Shown here one piece after another: positions 13,381 to 22,613 of a DNA stretch of 24,404 nt. Every line of letters starts with the position of its first letter. Positions within the stretch are counted from its first letter, which is position 1. Source of the DNA: Syntrophomonadaceae bacterium (GTDB taxonomy: Bacteria > Bacillota > Dethiobacteria > DTU022); the NCBI GenBank assembly GCA_003553895.1, contig PWFM01000094.1:1-24404 (forward strand), read 5' to 3'. A program made the position numbers and the translations under genes. The notes beneath the pieces are model-generated. The model was not told the DNA's origin and made no database searches. It worked only from the letters and a program-made list of their open reading frames with translations.

Positions 13381-14262
13381 TTGGATTTGCAAACGCTTAT
13401 GATCAAGTTTCAAGATTACTGGGCCTCTCGAGGGTGCCTGATCTGGCAGCCTTATGACGTTGAAAAAGGGGCGGGCACCATGAACCCGGCCACTTTTCTC
13501 AAGTCTCTGGGGCCCGAGCCGTGGTCGGTGGCTTACGTCGAACCGTCAAGGAGGCCCGCTGACGGAAGGTACGGGGAAAACCCGAACCGCCTCTACCAGC
13601 ACCTGCAGTACCAGGTTATTATTAAACCGACCCCTGCAGACATTCAACAGCAATATCTGGACAGCCTGGCCTCCCTGGGTCTGGATCCCCTGGAACACGA
13701 TATCCGCTTTGTTGAAGACAACTGGGAAGCTCCGACGCTTGGCGCCTGGGGTCTGGGCTGGGAAGTATGGCTTGACGGTATGGAAATCACCCAGTTTACC
13801 TACTTCCAGCAGGTGGGTGGTTACGACGTGGAAGCGGTCCCGGTGGAGCTGACCTACGGCCTGGAAAGGATCGCCATGTACCTTCAGGATCGCGACAATG
13901 TTTTTGATCTGATCTGGACCGGCGATATCACCTATGGCGAGGTATACAAACGGGTGGAATGGGAGCAATCCAGCTACAGTTTCGATTACGCCGACCGGGA
14001 ACTCTTATTTAAGCTGTTCGGATTATATGAAACCGAAGCGATGCGCCTGCTGGAATTGAACCTGGTTCATCCGGCCTATGATTATATTTTAAAATGTTCT
14101 CATACCTTCAACAACCTCGATGCCCGGGGAGCGATCAGTGTTACGGAAAGAGCGGCTTATATCGGCCGGGTCCGGACCCTGGCCCGGCTCTGCGCCGAGT
14201 GCTACCTGGAACAACGCGAAGCCGCCGGGTATCCCCTCATGGCAGGAGGTGGAATAAGATGA
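13381..14262 (+). CDS. glyQ: Glycyl-tRNA synthetase alpha subunit
   Basis: I choose TTG 13381 because AAGGAGG (13367-13373) lies 7 bases before it; an in-frame ATG at 13318 sits inside the T-box terminator stem. The 293-residue product matches GlyQ: FQDYWASRGCLIWQPYDVEKGAGTMNP is the class II motif 1 region seen in part here, with VEPSRRPADGRYGENPNR (motif 2) and LTYGLERIAMYLQ (motif 3). It forms the catalytic part of the alpha2beta2 enzyme that charges tRNA-Gly. It overlaps glyS by four bases (ATGA). Confidence 0.97.
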   Translation: MDLQTLMIKFQDYWASRGCLIWQPYDVEKGAGTMNPATFLKSLGPEPWSVAYVEPSRRPADGRYGENPNRLYQHLQYQVIIKPTPADIQQQYLDSLASLGLDPLEHDIRFVEDNWEAPTLGAWGLGWEVWLDGMEITQFTYFQQVGGYDVEAVPVELTYGLERIAMYLQDRDNVFDLIWTGDITYGEVYKRVEWEQSSYSFDYADRELLFKLFGLYETEAMRLLELNLVHPAYDYILKCSHTFNNLDARGAISVTERAAYIGRVRTLARLCAECYLEQREAAGYPLMAGGGIR

Positions 14263-16337
14263 CGGCAAAACAGGATTTGTTAATGGAAATCGGATGTGAA
14301 GAGATCCCCTCCCGGTTTTTACCGGGCGCTATGGAACAGCTGGAACAGGGAGCCGCTGCGCTGCTGCAAGAAAACAGGCTTGGCCATGGGGAAATAGAAA
14401 CTTTTGCCACCCCCCGCCGCCTGGTTATCCTGATCAAGGAACTGGATCCCGAACAGGCCGACCTGGTTGAGAAAGTCAAAGGTCCCCCTGTTGACAGGGC
14501 TTATGATCACCAGGGCGAACCGACTAAGGCCCTGCAGGGGTTCATAAAAAGCCAGGGGATAACGATGGAGCAGGTAGAAGAAGAAATAATCAAAAACGCC
14601 CGCTACGTGGTAGCCCGCAAGGAGATTGCCGGCCGGCCTGTCGAGGAACTGCTCCCGGAACTGCTGCCGGGGCTGATCCGCAAATTATCTTTTCCAAGGC
14701 CGATGTACTGGCAGACTAAGGACATCCGTTTTGCCCGCCCAATCCGCTGGATCCTGGCTCTTTACGGCAGCAAGCCGGTTAATTTTCAGTTTGCCGGCCT
14801 GGCAGCAGGACCTGAAACTTACGGGCACCGCTTCCTGGCTCCCGGCCCCTTTGCGGTTGATGGAGTAAATGAATTCTTCAATTGCCTGGAAGAAAACTAC
14901 GTCATCCTTGACCATAACCGCCGCCGGGAGATGATCCTGGAGCAGTTGAAAGAAAAGGCCGAAGAAAACGGCGGGGTGGCTTTAGTTGACGATGATTTAC
15001 TCGAAGAAGTTACCTACCTGGTTGAGTATCCGGTAGCCGTGGACGGCTCATTTGACGAAGCGTACCTTGATCTGCCCCAGGAAGTGCCTATAACCACCAT
15101 GCAGTATCATCAACGCTATTTTCCGATTGTGGAAAAAGAGAGCGGACGCCTTTTGCCGTCTTTTATCGGCATCAGCAACAACCGGTATCACCCCAATATC
15201 AGCAAAGGTTACAGCAAGGTATTACAGGCCCGGCTTGCGGACGGTCGTTTCTTTTTCAATGAAGACCGTAAAGAACCGCTCGAAAACTATGTTGAACAGC
15301 TTAAAAGCGTTGTTTTTCTTGAATCGCTGGGGACTCTGGATCAGAAAAGATCCCGCCTGGTGGAACTGGCCGGGAAATTGGGACAGGCGCTCGGCCTGCC
15401 GGCAGATAGAATTGAAAAAAGCAGGCGCATCGCCCACCTGTGTAAAGCGGACCTGGTAACAAGCATGGTCAAGGAATTTACCGAACTGCAGGGTGTAATG
15501 GGCCGCGAATATGCCAGGCTGAGCGGTGAACCGGAGGAGGTAGCCGCAGGCATATACGAACACTACTTGCCCCGTTACCCCGGGGATAGCCTTCCCTCTT
15601 TCCAGGAGGCGTCCGTAGTATCGCTGGCCGACCGGGTTGACACCCTGGCCGGATGTTTTGCCACCGGCATTCAACCGACCGGATCCCAGGATCCGTACGG
15701 GCTGCGCAGGCAGGCCCAGGGGGCGGTCAACATTTTATTAAGCCATGAAATGGATCTGCCCCTCCAGGAATATATCACCCGGGCCCTGGATGTGCTGGCA
15801 AGCGATCTGGGGATTGATACTGAGCAGCGCCAAAAGGTGGAAGCCGAACTGCACGATTTCCTGCTGCAAAGGATTCGCTTTTCTTTCCAGGAGAGAGACC
15901 TGGCTTTTGAAGTAATTGAAGCCGTCCTGGCAGTCTCCTTTGACACTGTAGCCGAGTTGTTCAACCGGGCCGCAACCTTAAATGTTCAGAGACAAAGCGC
16001 CCTGTTGAACGATGTCATCGCCGCCCATAACCGGGTGGCCAACCTGGCGAAAAATAGCTCCGGCAGCAGGCCGGATCAATCGCTTTTCACGGAACCAGCG
16101 GAAAAAGCGCTTTTTCAAAAGTGGCAGGAAGCGGAAGAAGCCTTTGGCGATGCCGGCAGCCCTGAAGAGCAATTAACTGTTTTGCGCACCTTGAAAAAGC
16201 CGATTGACAGCTTTTTTGATGACGTCATGGTTATGGTTGAGGATGAAACAATTCGCGCCAACCGCCTGAACCTCCTGGCCGGGGTTACCGCCCTGTTCAA
16301 CCGGGTCGCTGATTTTTCCAGGATGCAGGCTCCGTAA
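14259..16337 (+). CDS. glyS: Glycyl-tRNA synthetase beta subunit
   Basis: The start is ATG 14259, overlapping the glyQ stop as ATGA and preceded by GGAGGTGG. A longer in-frame reading from 14094 lies inside glyQ and is not credible. The 692-residue length is usual for GlyS. Recognisable parts are MEIGCEEIPSRFLPGA at the N-terminus, ATPRRLVI, the B3/B4-like middle region, a degenerate HD-type helical segment near DLVTSMVKEFTELQGVMG, ADRVDTLAGCF, DPYGLRRQA, and a C-terminal DALR-type helical bundle. The subunit recognises tRNA-Gly and is required with GlyQ. Both are controlled by the upstream T-box. Confidence 0.97.
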   Translation: MTAKQDLLMEIGCEEIPSRFLPGAMEQLEQGAAALLQENRLGHGEIETFATPRRLVILIKELDPEQADLVEKVKGPPVDRAYDHQGEPTKALQGFIKSQGITMEQVEEEIIKNARYVVARKEIAGRPVEELLPELLPGLIRKLSFPRPMYWQTKDIRFARPIRWILALYGSKPVNFQFAGLAAGPETYGHRFLAPGPFAVDGVNEFFNCLEENYVILDHNRRREMILEQLKEKAEENGGVALVDDDLLEEVTYLVEYPVAVDGSFDEAYLDLPQEVPITTMQYHQRYFPIVEKESGRLLPSFIGISNNRYHPNISKGYSKVLQARLADGRFFFNEDRKEPLENYVEQLKSVVFLESLGTLDQKRSRLVELAGKLGQALGLPADRIEKSRRIAHLCKADLVTSMVKEFTELQGVMGREYARLSGEPEEVAAGIYEHYLPRYPGDSLPSFQEASVVSLADRVDTLAGCFATGIQPTGSQDPYGLRRQAQGAVNILLSHEMDLPLQEYITRALDVLASDLGIDTEQRQKVEAELHDFLLQRIRFSFQERDLAFEVIEAVLAVSFDTVAELFNRAATLNVQRQSALLNDVIAAHNRVANLAKNSSGSRPDQSLFTEPAEKALFQKWQEAEEAFGDAGSPEEQLTVLRTLKKPIDSFFDDVMVMVEDETIRANRLNLLAGVTALFNRVADFSRMQAP

Positions 16338-16363
16338 AAATTGGCAAAAAAAGCAGGATCATG

Positions 16364-16391
16364 TTGACCTGTAGCGTATATAAGATAAAAT
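16364..16391 (+). promoter_or_regulatory. Promoter for the yqfL-ppdK unit
   Basis: TTGACC (16364-16369) and TAAAAT (16386-16391) are 16 bases apart, each with five of six matches to consensus. The predicted start near 16398 gives a leader of about 190 bases before the yqfL ATG. Confidence 0.65.
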
Positions 16392-16411
16392 AGACATAAT
16401 TGGCTGAAATC

Positions 16412-16556
16412 CAGGAGCCGTGCTAAACAACCAGGGGCAATATACCGTTATTATCCCGGGGCGGGGTTAAAGGCAGCTGCCTTAACCTGCTGTGTGCCGC
16501 GGCTCCTGTACGGTTACTAAGTAGTCAAAACCGCTATTCTTTGACCGGCAGCTACT
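16412..16556 (+). ncRNA. Structured 5' leader of yqfL-ppdK (unassigned RNA element)
   Basis: CAGGAGCCG (16412-16420) and CGGCTCCTG (16500-16508) form a perfect 9-bp closing stem. Inside it GGTTAA-A-GGCAG (16465-16476) pairs with CTGCC-TTAACC (16477-16487), an 11-bp hairpin with one bulge. Just downstream AGTAG and GTCAAA pair with TTTGAC and CTACT (about 16520-16555) in a second hairpin. No T tract follows, so any control would act on translation or RNA stability. I recognise no known riboswitch core here. B. subtilis has ccpN at this position, which is absent. Confidence 0.45.
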
Positions 16557-16590
16557 AAAATAATTAAAGTATTGAAAGAGGGGTTTGGCG

Positions 16591-17418
16591 ATGGAAAAAT
16601 CTCCGGGTAAACCGGTCGTCTTTATAGTTTCCGACTCTATCGGTGAAACCGCTGAATTTGTAGTAAAAGCAGTTGCCAGCCAGTTTGATTCAGGGCAGAT
16701 AGAAATGCGCCGGGTGCCTTTTGTAGAGACAGAAGCCCAGATTGAAAAAATCTTTGAAGAAGCGGCTGCCTGCAATGCCATCATCGCCTATACCCTGGTC
16801 GTGCCTGAGCTGCGTCAGAAAATGGCTGATGAAGCCGCCAACCACTCTGTTTTAACCGCCGATATTCTGGGGTCGCTGATGGGCGCTTTTGCCCGGGTCT
16901 CCTATAAAGAGCCCCACCTGGAACCAGGCCGGTTGAGGCAGCTGGACGAAGATTATTTCCGCCGGGTGGCGGCGATCGAATTTGCCGTAAAACATGATGA
17001 TGGCAAGGATCCCCGCGGCCTGCAGGAAGCAGAGGTAGTTTTGATCGGTGTTTCCCGCACTTCTAAAACTCCGCTGAGCATTTATCTGGCACACCAGGGC
17101 ATTAAAGTAGCCAATTTGCCCCTGGTGCCCGAGGTGGAACCGCCGGAAGAGCTGTTCTGGATCCCTTCTCACAGGATCGTGGGTCTGATCATCGACCCGA
17201 GCCACCTTCAGCAAATCAGGAAAGAGCGCTTGAAATCGCTCGGCCTTGATGAAAAGGCCGACTACGGCGCTTTTGAAAGAATTGAAGAAGAGCTTGCTTA
17301 CGCCCGCAGGCTTATGAAAAAGATTGGCTGTACAATTTTTGAAGTATCGGACAAAGCGGTAGAGGAAGTAGCAAACCGGATTGTTCAAATGATCAAAGCT
17401 AAGGGAGGCGGTAGTTGA
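16591..17418 (+). CDS. yqfL: Pyruvate, phosphate dikinase regulatory protein (DUF299 kinase/pyrophosphorylase)
   Basis: The 275-residue protein has the DUF299 features: SDSIGETAEFV near the N-terminus, the P-loop GVSRTSKTPLSIYLA (about 151-165), PLVPEVEPPEELF, and SPHRIVGL-like IPSHRIVGLIIDP. Family members inactivate PPDK by ADP-dependent phosphorylation of a Thr beside the catalytic His and reactivate it by phosphate-dependent dephosphorylation. ATG 16591 follows GAGGGG by 7 bases; a TTG six bases upstream is possible. The stop overlaps the ppdK ATG (TGATG), so coupling with its target is visible directly. Confidence 0.93.
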   Translation: MEKSPGKPVVFIVSDSIGETAEFVVKAVASQFDSGQIEMRRVPFVETEAQIEKIFEEAAACNAIIAYTLVVPELRQKMADEAANHSVLTADILGSLMGAFARVSYKEPHLEPGRLRQLDEDYFRRVAAIEFAVKHDDGKDPRGLQEAEVVLIGVSRTSKTPLSIYLAHQGIKVANLPLVPEVEPPEELFWIPSHRIVGLIIDPSHLQQIRKERLKSLGLDEKADYGAFERIEEELAYARRLMKKIGCTIFEVSDKAVEEVANRIVQMIKAKGGGS

Positions 17419-20075
17419 TGAGCGGCCAACATGTTTATACTTTTGAAGAGGGAGACCGATCAATGAAAAGCCTGCTGGGCGGAAAAGGAGCCAACCTGGC
17501 TGAAATGGCCGGGATAGGATTGCCCGTCCCACCGGGCTTTACAATAACAACAGAAGCCTGCAACCTTTACCTGCAAAGCGGTGAAAACCTCTGGCCGGAA
17601 CTTAAAGAAGAAATACTAAAAAACTTGAAAATGCTTGAAAAGAAAACCGGGCGCAGTTTTGGAGGCGAAAGCCCGCTGCTTTTATCAGTGCGCTCCGGCG
17701 CGGTTTTTTCTATGCCCGGCATGATGGATACCATATTAAACCTCGGCTTGAACCCGGAAACGGTCGAACACCTGGCCGGGGAATCGGGAGACCGTCATTT
17801 TGCCCTTGATTGCTACCGGCGTTTTCTGCAGATGTTTGGCGATGTTGTTTTGCAGGTGGGGCACCATCACTTCGAAAATGTCTTGACGGAAGCCAGGCAG
17901 AAAAAAGAGGTAGACACAGATGCTGAGCTGGCAGAACAAGACCTGGAAAAAATTATTGACGATTTTATGGACATCATCAAAAAAGAAGCGGGCCGGGAAT
18001 TTCCCCTAGACGTGGAGGAGCAGCTGTTTTTAGCCATAGAAGCGGTTTTTATGTCCTGGAATACTCCCCGGGCTGTGGTTTATCGCCAGGCCAATAAAAT
18101 CCCCGATGATCTTGGCACAGCAGTCAATATCCAGGCCATGGTTTTTGGCAACCTGGGCCATGACAGCGGGACCGGCGTTGCCTTTACCCGCAATCCATCT
18201 ACGGGCGAACCCCTGATCTATGGCGAATACTTGCTTAATGCCCAGGGTGAAGATGTCGTAGCCGGCATACGCAATCCCCAACCCCTGGAGGGTTTAAAAG
18301 ACGACCTTCCCGATGCCTACCGGCAGTTTATCGATACCTGCCGGATGCTGGAAAAGCATTACGGGGACATGCAGGATATAGAATTCACCATTGAAAAGGG
18401 AAAACTCTATATGCTCCAGACCCGCACCGGAAAAAGGACGGCTCCCGCGGCGATCCGGATAGCCGTTGATATGGTCGAAGAAGGTTTGCTCAACAAGGAG
18501 CAGGCCCTGCAGCGGGTGGAGCCAGCCCAGCTGGAGCAGCTGCTGCACTGGCAAATAGATCCGGAAGCTAAAATGAACTACATAGCCAGGGGGTTGCCCG
18601 CTTCTCCAGGAGCGGCCTCGGGCAAAGTTGTTTTTGATGCCGATCAGGCCCATGAAATGGCCCAGGAAGGAGAAAAGGTGCTTTTGGTCCGCCCTGAGAC
18701 CACTCCCGACGATATTCACGGTATTATTGCCGCCCGGGGTGTCTTGACCAGCCGGGGCGGCATGACCAGCCACGCCGCCGTAGTAGCCCGCGGTATGGGC
18801 AAACCATGTGTCAGCGGCTGTGAAGATTTAAAGATCGATCTGGCCAAAGGAGTATTTTATGTTGGCGATCAGCAGTATGAGGAAGGAGAGCTCCTTTCCA
18901 TTGACGGCACCACCGGGCAGGTTTTCCTGGGAGAAGCGCCCTTAATTGAACCCCAGTTTACAGAGCAATTTTATGAACTGCTTGGCTGGGCGGACGATAT
19001 TCGCCGTCTTAAGGTAAGGGCCAACGCCGATAACCCTGAAGATTCCCGCCGTGCCGTGGAGCTTGGCGCCCAGGGAATCGGCCTGTGCCGGACGGAGCAT
19101 ATGTTTATGGCCCCCGAAAGAATTCCCGTGGTTCAAAAAATGATCCTTTCATCAGATCCGGAAAAACGCAAGGAAGCTTTGGCTGAACTGCTGCCGATGC
19201 AGCAGGAAGATTTTAAGGGTATTTTGAAGGAAATGGCCGGTTTTCCGGTTACTATCCGCCTTCTCGACCCGCCCCTCCACGAGTTTTTGCCGGACCGAGA
19301 GGAACTTCTTTTGGAAGTGGACCGCCTTTCCCGGGAAGGCAAAGACCCGGAAAAGCTGCGGGAAAAAGAAGAGTTGCTGCAGACGGTGCGTGCCCTGTCC
19401 GAATTTAATCCCATGCTCGGCCACCGCGGCTGCCGCCTGGGCCTGGTTTACCCGGAAATATATCAAATGCAGGTCAGGGCAATTTTTTACGCTGCCTTTG
19501 AACTTCTTGACGATGGATTCGAGCCCGGCAATCTGCAGCCGGAAGTGATGATCCCGCTGGTGGGGCATTTTGAAGAGATGGAAAGAATGAAACAGCTGGT
19601 TGAAGAAGCGGTTGAAGAAATATTTGAAGAAAAGGGCACTCAGATACCTTACCTGGTGGGGACAATGATCGAACTGCCCCGGGCCTGCCTGGTGGCGGAT
19701 CAACTGGCGGAGGCGGTCTCATTCTTTTCTTTTGGGACCAATGATTTGACCCAGACCACCCTTGGTTACAGCAGGGATGATTCAGAAGGCAAGTTTTTGC
19801 CTTTTTACCTCCAGCAGAAGATTTTAAAAACCAATCCCTTTGCCGAGATCGATGTTGAGGGAGTGGGCCGACTGGTAGAAATGGCTATAGAAAAAGGCCG
19901 GCAGGCCCGCCCGGATTTGAAATTGGGAATATGCGGGGAGCACGGGGGCGATCCGGCTTCCATTCATTTCTTTCACGCAGCCGGCCTTGATTATGTTAGC
20001 TGTTCGCCATTCCGGATCCCTATCGCCAGACTTTCGGCAGCCAGGGCTGTAATTTCAGAAAAAGATCATAAATAA
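17418..20075 (+). CDS. ppdK: Pyruvate, phosphate dikinase
   Basis: The 885-residue product has the full three-domain layout. The N-terminal ATP-grasp domain includes GGKGANLAEMAGIGLPVPPG and SVRSGAVFSMPGMMDT. The swivelling phosphohistidine domain holds GGMTSHAAVVARGMGKP, with the catalytic His flanked by the regulatory Thr. The C-terminal TIM barrel binds pyruvate/PEP (CRTEHMF, GHRGCRLG, FGTNDLTQTT, GICGEHGGDP). It interconverts pyruvate + ATP + Pi and PEP + AMP + PPi, allowing glycolysis or gluconeogenesis in anaerobes. The ATG at 17418 overlaps the stop of its regulator and has GGGAGGCGG upstream. Expression and activity control are thus encoded together. Confidence 0.97.
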   Translation: MSGQHVYTFEEGDRSMKSLLGGKGANLAEMAGIGLPVPPGFTITTEACNLYLQSGENLWPELKEEILKNLKMLEKKTGRSFGGESPLLLSVRSGAVFSMPGMMDTILNLGLNPETVEHLAGESGDRHFALDCYRRFLQMFGDVVLQVGHHHFENVLTEARQKKEVDTDAELAEQDLEKIIDDFMDIIKKEAGREFPLDVEEQLFLAIEAVFMSWNTPRAVVYRQANKIPDDLGTAVNIQAMVFGNLGHDSGTGVAFTRNPSTGEPLIYGEYLLNAQGEDVVAGIRNPQPLEGLKDDLPDAYRQFIDTCRMLEKHYGDMQDIEFTIEKGKLYMLQTRTGKRTAPAAIRIAVDMVEEGLLNKEQALQRVEPAQLEQLLHWQIDPEAKMNYIARGLPASPGAASGKVVFDADQAHEMAQEGEKVLLVRPETTPDDIHGIIAARGVLTSRGGMTSHAAVVARGMGKPCVSGCEDLKIDLAKGVFYVGDQQYEEGELLSIDGTTGQVFLGEAPLIEPQFTEQFYELLGWADDIRRLKVRANADNPEDSRRAVELGAQGIGLCRTEHMFMAPERIPVVQKMILSSDPEKRKEALAELLPMQQEDFKGILKEMAGFPVTIRLLDPPLHEFLPDREELLLEVDRLSREGKDPEKLREKEELLQTVRALSEFNPMLGHRGCRLGLVYPEIYQMQVRAIFYAAFELLDDGFEPGNLQPEVMIPLVGHFEEMERMKQLVEEAVEEIFEEKGTQIPYLVGTMIELPRACLVADQLAEAVSFFSFGTNDLTQTTLGYSRDDSEGKFLPFYLQQKILKTNPFAEIDVEGVGRLVEMAIEKGRQARPDLKLGICGEHGGDPASIHFFHAAGLDYVSCSPFRIPIARLSAARAVISEKDHK

Positions 20076-20171
20076 GGCTGATTTTATATAATCCGTCCCG
20101 CCCGCAAACAGGAGAATAACTATTTTTGGCGAATGATCTATAAGTTAAAATTGTTGCAAGGAGTGATCTAA

Positions 20172-22271
20172 TTGACTCAACATGGTAACCAGGATTTAGC
20201 TTTGGAACATATTCACCCGCCCTGTCAATCGGCCTGTCCGGTGCACCAGGGAGTCCGTGATTATTTGCTGGCCATCGCTACCGGTGATTTTGATCGGTCG
20301 CTGGCAATAATCAAAGAAACAAACCCTTTGCCGTTCGTATGCGGCACTATTTGCGCCCATCACTGTGAAGATGAGTGCCGCCGTAACGACGTGGACAAGC
20401 CGCCTTCGATCCGGGGATTAAAAAGGTTTGCACTTGAATACGGCAATGCCAAGGCCGCCCCGCCCGCTGAGGGACCGACAGTTGAAGGTAAAGTGGCTGT
20501 AATCGGCGCCGGTCCGGCGGGGCTGACAGCGGCTTACGACCTGACCCGCATGGGCGCCGACGTGACCGTTTTTGACAGCGACGAGATGGCCGGAGGAGCT
20601 GTGCGTCATTACATCCCCCTCTACCGCCTTCCAGATGAAGCAATCGATCAAGATATTGATGAAATTGCCGAACAGGGAGTAAAGTTCAAATACGGGGTCG
20701 AACTGGGTAAGGATATCACCATAGAACAACTGGAAAAAGAAGGATATAATTCGATACTGCTGGCCATGGGCCTGCCGGTGAGCAGGGGCTTAAATTTGCC
20801 CGGCTCTGAAGGGGAAGGCATATTGAATGCCCTGCCTTTCTTGAAACAGGTTAAACGGGAAGGGTTTAAGTTTGAAGGAAGCCCCTCCGTTATAGTAATT
20901 GGCGGCGGAAATGTAGCCATGGACGTAGCCCGTTCGGCGCTGCGGTCGGGAGCGGGCAGGGTTAAACTGGCCTGCCTTGAATGTGACGACGAAATGCCCG
21001 CTTTCAGCTGGGAAATTGAGGAAGCCCAGGAAGAGGGAGTTGAAATGAACCCGTCCTGGGGCCCGGATGAAATTGTCCGGGAGAACGGTAAAATAAAAGG
21101 GCTCAGCCTGGTTGAATGCACCTGTGTTTTCGATGATCAGGGCCGCTTCAACCCCGAGTTCAACAAGGAAAACCAGGAGATGCTGGAAGGCGATCTGGTG
21201 ATTTTCGCTATCGGCCAGGGAGGCGATCCCGAACCCGTTCGCAGCGAAATCGAGGTTGATGAACGGGGCCGGATTGTTTTCGATCCCCGGACTATGGCTA
21301 CCAGCCGGCCGGGAGTTTTTGCCTGCGGTGAAATGGTGACCGGACCCGGTACAGCCGTGCAGTCTATGGGTAATGGCCGGGTAGCGGCGAAGGCGATTGC
21401 CGGCTACCTCCAGGGTGTGCCTTTTGACAGCGCCGCCCTGGAAGAAGTCCCCGAACTGGAAAAACTGGATTCCCAGGTGGCCGAAGAAGTAGATCGGGTA
21501 GAGCGCAACAGCATTCCCATGATGACTCCGGAGGAAAGGGTTCGCCACTTTAAACAGGCCGAACTGGGTTATGATGTCGAAACGGCAATTTGTGAAGCCA
21601 GGCGCTGCCTGACCTGTGCCGCCGGCGCCCAGCGTATTGACGAACTGTGCGTCAACTGCCTGACCTGTGTGCGGATTTGTCCCTATGACGTCCCGGTCAT
21701 AAACGAGGAAGGCACGGTTACTATCCGCAATGAACAATGCCAGGCCTGCGGTTTGTGCATGGGCGTTTGCCCCGTTTACGCCATTAAGTTCCGTTCTTCC
21801 TATATAGAAGAAGCAGCAGAGGCTATAGAACCAGCGGTGCAAGAACTGGCGGCCAAGCGCAATGGAGAACCGGCAATGCTGGCAATCACCTGCGCTTACG
21901 GAGCGTTTGCCATGCCGGAATTTCTCAATAAAGAATATAAAGATACCGTAGTGGTCCGTTACCCCTGCGTCGGCAAGGTCGATTCCCTCCATTTACTGAA
22001 GGCTATTGAGGCAGGCGCCGACGGTGTGGTTGTTGTCGGTTGCACTGAGAGCGATAAATTCAAGTGTCAGTATAAAGAAATCAGCCAGTGGGCTGAAAAA
22101 AGGGTTAACCATGCCGGAGATCTGATAGCATCAATGGGCCTGGAAAAAGAAAGAATTTCTTTCACCGAACTGCCCGGTGAAGAAATAAACAAGTTTGAGC
22201 AGGTGGTGGCAGAAGCCGCCAGGAAGCTCAAAGAAGCAGGCTCATCTTCAGATGATACAGAAGCAGAATAA
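20172..22271 (+). CDS. GltD-like NAD(P)/FAD oxidoreductase with ferredoxin and MvhD-like domains
   Basis: The 699-residue protein is modular. Residues 1-90 form an N-terminal Fe-S domain (Cys18, 22, 57, 61, 65, 69) as in glutamate synthase small subunit. An FAD Rossmann motif GAGPAG is at 112-117 and an NAD(P) motif GGGNVAMD at 244-251, closing with ACGEMVTGPGTAVQSMGNGR. Residues about 493-533 are a 2x[4Fe-4S] ferredoxin with two CxxCxxCxxxC motifs. Residues about 568-690 resemble the MvhD/FlpD hydrogenase-heterodisulfide reductase linker, with Cys574, 599, 624 and 632. This suggests electron transfer between NAD(P)H, flavin, ferredoxin and a partner enzyme. Starts at TTG after AAGGAG. No partner subunit is visible. 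Confidence 0.87.
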   Translation: MTQHGNQDLALEHIHPPCQSACPVHQGVRDYLLAIATGDFDRSLAIIKETNPLPFVCGTICAHHCEDECRRNDVDKPPSIRGLKRFALEYGNAKAAPPAEGPTVEGKVAVIGAGPAGLTAAYDLTRMGADVTVFDSDEMAGGAVRHYIPLYRLPDEAIDQDIDEIAEQGVKFKYGVELGKDITIEQLEKEGYNSILLAMGLPVSRGLNLPGSEGEGILNALPFLKQVKREGFKFEGSPSVIVIGGGNVAMDVARSALRSGAGRVKLACLECDDEMPAFSWEIEEAQEEGVEMNPSWGPDEIVRENGKIKGLSLVECTCVFDDQGRFNPEFNKENQEMLEGDLVIFAIGQGGDPEPVRSEIEVDERGRIVFDPRTMATSRPGVFACGEMVTGPGTAVQSMGNGRVAAKAIAGYLQGVPFDSAALEEVPELEKLDSQVAEEVDRVERNSIPMMTPEERVRHFKQAELGYDVETAICEARRCLTCAAGAQRIDELCVNCLTCVRICPYDVPVINEEGTVTIRNEQCQACGLCMGVCPVYAIKFRSSYIEEAAEAIEPAVQELAAKRNGEPAMLAITCAYGAFAMPEFLNKEYKDTVVVRYPCVGKVDSLHLLKAIEAGADGVVVVGCTESDKFKCQYKEISQWAEKRVNHAGDLIASMGLEKERISFTELPGEEINKFEQVVAEAARKLKEAGSSSDDTEAE

Positions 22272-22296
22272 ATCACATTTATAACCAGTATAATCC

Positions 22297-22330
22297 AGCC
22301 CCGGCCCCCGGATGGAGGTGTGCCGGGGCT
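22297..22330 (+). terminator. GC-rich hairpin after the oxidoreductase gene
   Basis: AGCCCCGGC (22297-22305) pairs perfectly with GCCGGGGCT (22322-22330) around a 16-base loop, 26 bases after the stop. The 3' side is AAATTATT rather than a T tract, so it may protect the mRNA end more than terminate. Confidence 0.45.
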
Positions 22331-22435
22331 AAATTATTGATGGGCGCGTCCGGTTTCCGGTTGGCAGGCACCGCGACAGGGGAACAATGAATTATCCAGG
22401 AAGGAATTCCAGCATATCTGTCGAATAAATATATA

Positions 22436-22464
22436 TTAAGATGAAACCGGGCCGGGCCTATAAT
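22436..22464 (+). promoter_or_regulatory. Candidate promoter upstream of dnaG
   Basis: TTAAGA (22436-22441) and a perfect TATAAT (22459-22464) are 17 bases apart, with an A/T-rich stretch just upstream. The predicted start near 22471 precedes both the small frame at 22472 and the terminator at 22614-22645. Confidence 0.5.
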
Positions 22465-22613
22465 TGTCTTAATGGTGATTTCTAAAAAAGAGAGTAATAT
22501 AGCCCCGCAAGTTATGACCGAGTTTAATAATTTAAGTTCATATACCAAGATGGGAAGAATGGCAGATAACCAGTAAATATCTTTAATTTGCATAGCAGAT
22601 TCAGCCGGGTTTG

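Noticed and set aside
14094..14258. N-terminal extension of glyS
   Set aside because: It overlaps glyQ in another frame; ATG 14259 gives the normal MEIGCEEIP N-terminus and ATGA coupling.
20087..20092. TATAAT after ppdK as a promoter for the oxidoreductase gene
   Set aside because: No acceptable -35 box lies at 16-18 bases upstream and it is not an extended -10, so support is too weak.
20790..21992. 400-codon minus-strand open frame
   Set aside because: It is a shadow of the oxidoreductase gene, whose protein has clear conserved motifs; the minus-strand product has no recognisable domain or ribosome binding site.
22279..22593. 104-codon minus-strand frame with a hydrophobic N-terminus in the pre-dnaG gap
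   Set aside because: No ribosome binding site precedes its ATG, it crosses the GC-rich hairpin, and its composition follows the A/T-rich spacer; no family resemblance.
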